Assembly: GCF_000285495.1 (NCBI RefSeq)
Contig: NZ_HE610979.1
Coordinates: forward strand, 141,150-205,149
DNA length: 64,000 nucleotides
From: Oceanobacillus massiliensis str. N'diop
Lineage (GTDB): Bacteria > Bacillota > Bacilli > Bacillales > Amphibacillaceae
Reading direction: 5' to 3'
Position 1 is the stretch's first letter. Every line of letters begins with the position of its first letter. Both the position numbers and the translations under genes were made by a program. The notes beneath the pieces are model-generated. The model was given only the letters and a program-made list of their open reading frames with translations, did no database searches and was not told the DNA's origin. This document shows, in pieces, positions 62,194 through 64,000 of this stretch.

Positions 62194-63300
62194 TTAATCA
62201 TAAACATGTACGGTCGGTGATTCGTCCCCAGCATTACGATAAATCAAGCTTTCCATCTGCTGGCTTGTCTTGATATTTACTTCGAGATCATAATAATTCG
62301 GGAACATATCCTGCACCAAGCCATATGCGTATTGGGTAAACCCGAGGACCTCGGCCTTACCGTAAAACTCTATCGGAATTTCGATGGTCAGTTTCTGAAG
62401 CTCCTCATCAATATAAAATCCTTCACCCATCAGGCCGACATAATTAGGGAAGAACTTAGCAATCTCGTTTCCGAAACTTGAAACAATTTCATGATCATCA
62501 TAATACTTTTCTCTTCCTTCATCGGAAGGGAACAGAATATTTTCTTCATTTACCGATTCCCAATCATCAATTGAGGTACTGCCGCCCGGAACATTCGCTT
62601 TTGCAACAAAATTTCCGGGAACGGGTGAAGCTTGCTCCTCTTCCTGATATATACCTATCATAATAGGAACATCACCCAGTCCCTCCATTTGGCGGATTTC
62701 CTGCAGTATGGAATGTGCTATCTCATTCGCTTGCGATAGCATTTCATCTTTCGGGATATCTTTATAAAAATACGGTCCGCCTACTTGAGTTTGGAACCGA
62801 TAAACCGATTTCATGGCAATTCCTAGTGAGATTCCGGCAAGACCTACACTTTGATCTTCATTATGCCGCATGTAATTCTGTTCAAGAATATGGGACAAAT
62901 ACCGTGGGTTTTCCTGGTAAGTTTCCTCGTCAGCCCCTTCTTTCACTTTTGGATTAAGCTCATCTATCCAAGTGTAAATCATATCTGATGTTAAATATTG
63001 TCCCTCCTGAAAATACAATTCTTCAGGGTCAAATACTTCTTTAGAGAGCCGTCTAAGCCCTTCTTCCATTTCATCAATGTCTACACGATTTGCAATTTGG
63101 TTGCCTATTACCCCTCTTGCTGCGCTTGTTTTATAAGGAAGAATCATTCGATAATTTTCATCGGACAATTGATAACTTGGCACAATAGAGGTTTCTTCCT
63201 TTGTATCATCATTTTGCAATACTTCTTCGTCATTTGAATCTTGCACACAGCCTGTTATAAAAAGAAGTGTACATAGCAACAACATGCTTACCTTTTTCAA
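62194..63300 (-). CDS. camS: CamS-family lipoprotein
   Basis: This 368-residue lipoprotein has an N-terminal signal with lipobox ITGC (Cys17) and matches the CamS sex-pheromone precursor family in length and in the DIWxW-like SIDDWESVN region near 238. In Enterococcus and Staphylococcus the signal peptide yields a pheromone (cAM373); the mature protein's function is unclear. TTG 63300 is the start with AAGGAG upstream. It directly follows ligA, as in Bacillus. Confidence 0.9.
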   Translation of the reverse strand: MKKVSMLLLCTLLFITGCVQDSNDEEVLQNDDTKEETSIVPSYQLSDENYRMILPYKTSAARGVIGNQIANRVDIDEMEEGLRRLSKEVFDPEELYFQEGQYLTSDMIYTWIDELNPKVKEGADEETYQENPRYLSHILEQNYMRHNEDQSVGLAGISLGIAMKSVYRFQTQVGGPYFYKDIPKDEMLSQANEIAHSILQEIRQMEGLGDVPIMIGIYQEEEQASPVPGNFVAKANVPGGSTSIDDWESVNEENILFPSDEGREKYYDDHEIVSSFGNEIAKFFPNYVGLMGEGFYIDEELQKLTIEIPIEFYGKAEVLGFTQYAYGLVQDMFPNYYDLEVNIKTSQQMESLIYRNAGDESPTVHVYD

Positions 63301-63313
63301 CGCGCAACACTCC

Positions 63314-64000
<687 letters not shown>

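Overview
The window comes from the chromosome of a low-GC Bacillota, most likely a Bacillaceae. The right end carries the block ligA-camS-[quorum-type regulator]-putP-gatC-gatA-gatB-dgkB-rlmCD, which is the Bacillus order read on the minus strand. Shine-Dalgarno sites are strong, and TTG/GTG starts and U-tailed intrinsic terminators are common. I see no tRNA, rRNA or CRISPR array.

Layout from left to right. (1) 1-1.7 kb: the 3' part of an OLD-type AAA ATPase/TOPRIM gene on the plus strand, broken by a frameshift in an A7 run. (2) 1.7-44 kb: a HK97-type siphovirus prophage, almost entirely on the minus strand. It holds two overlapping serine recombinases, amidase and holin, tail genes (with a -1 frameshifted tail chaperone and a tape measure), head genes (connector, capsid, ClpP-like protease, portal), and the terminase pair. 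Then come an accessory block (DUF4314, gamma-glutamylcyclotransferase-like protein, amidoligase, an amidoligase partner), two DNA methyltransferases, a sigma-like zinc protein, an HNH nuclease and a PemK-type toxin. The replication genes follow (helicase, VRR-NUC, a repeat cluster that looks like an origin, VirE primase-helicase, antirepressor, DNA polymerase A, DUF2815, DUF2800), and last a regulatory region with two HTH/ImmA-IrrE metallopeptidases. (3) 44-52.2 kb: a defence island with a complete LlaJI-type restriction-modification operon (HTH protein, two C5 methyltransferases, McrB-like R1, McrC-like R2) and a divergent HNH endonuclease. (4) 52.4-64 kb: host core genes, next to which the foreign DNA has accumulated downstream of rlmCD.

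How the parts work together. The late genes form one colinear transcription unit, but U-tailed hairpins follow several modules, which suggests antitermination or many internal promoters. The LlaJI-type operon has two C5 methyltransferases, as expected for an asymmetric target. The adjacent HNH nuclease shares its N-terminal domain with the R1 subunit, so it may be a second effector for the same target. The amidoligase and its neighbour share a C-terminal module and an upstream DNA motif, and lie beside a gamma-glutamylcyclotransferase-like gene. Together they look like an uncharacterised amide-forming and amide-cleaving cassette. In the host region an RRNPP-type regulator is followed by a 44-residue exported-peptide gene, a likely unassigned quorum-sensing pair.

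All family assignments are by reading the sequence. No database search was run.
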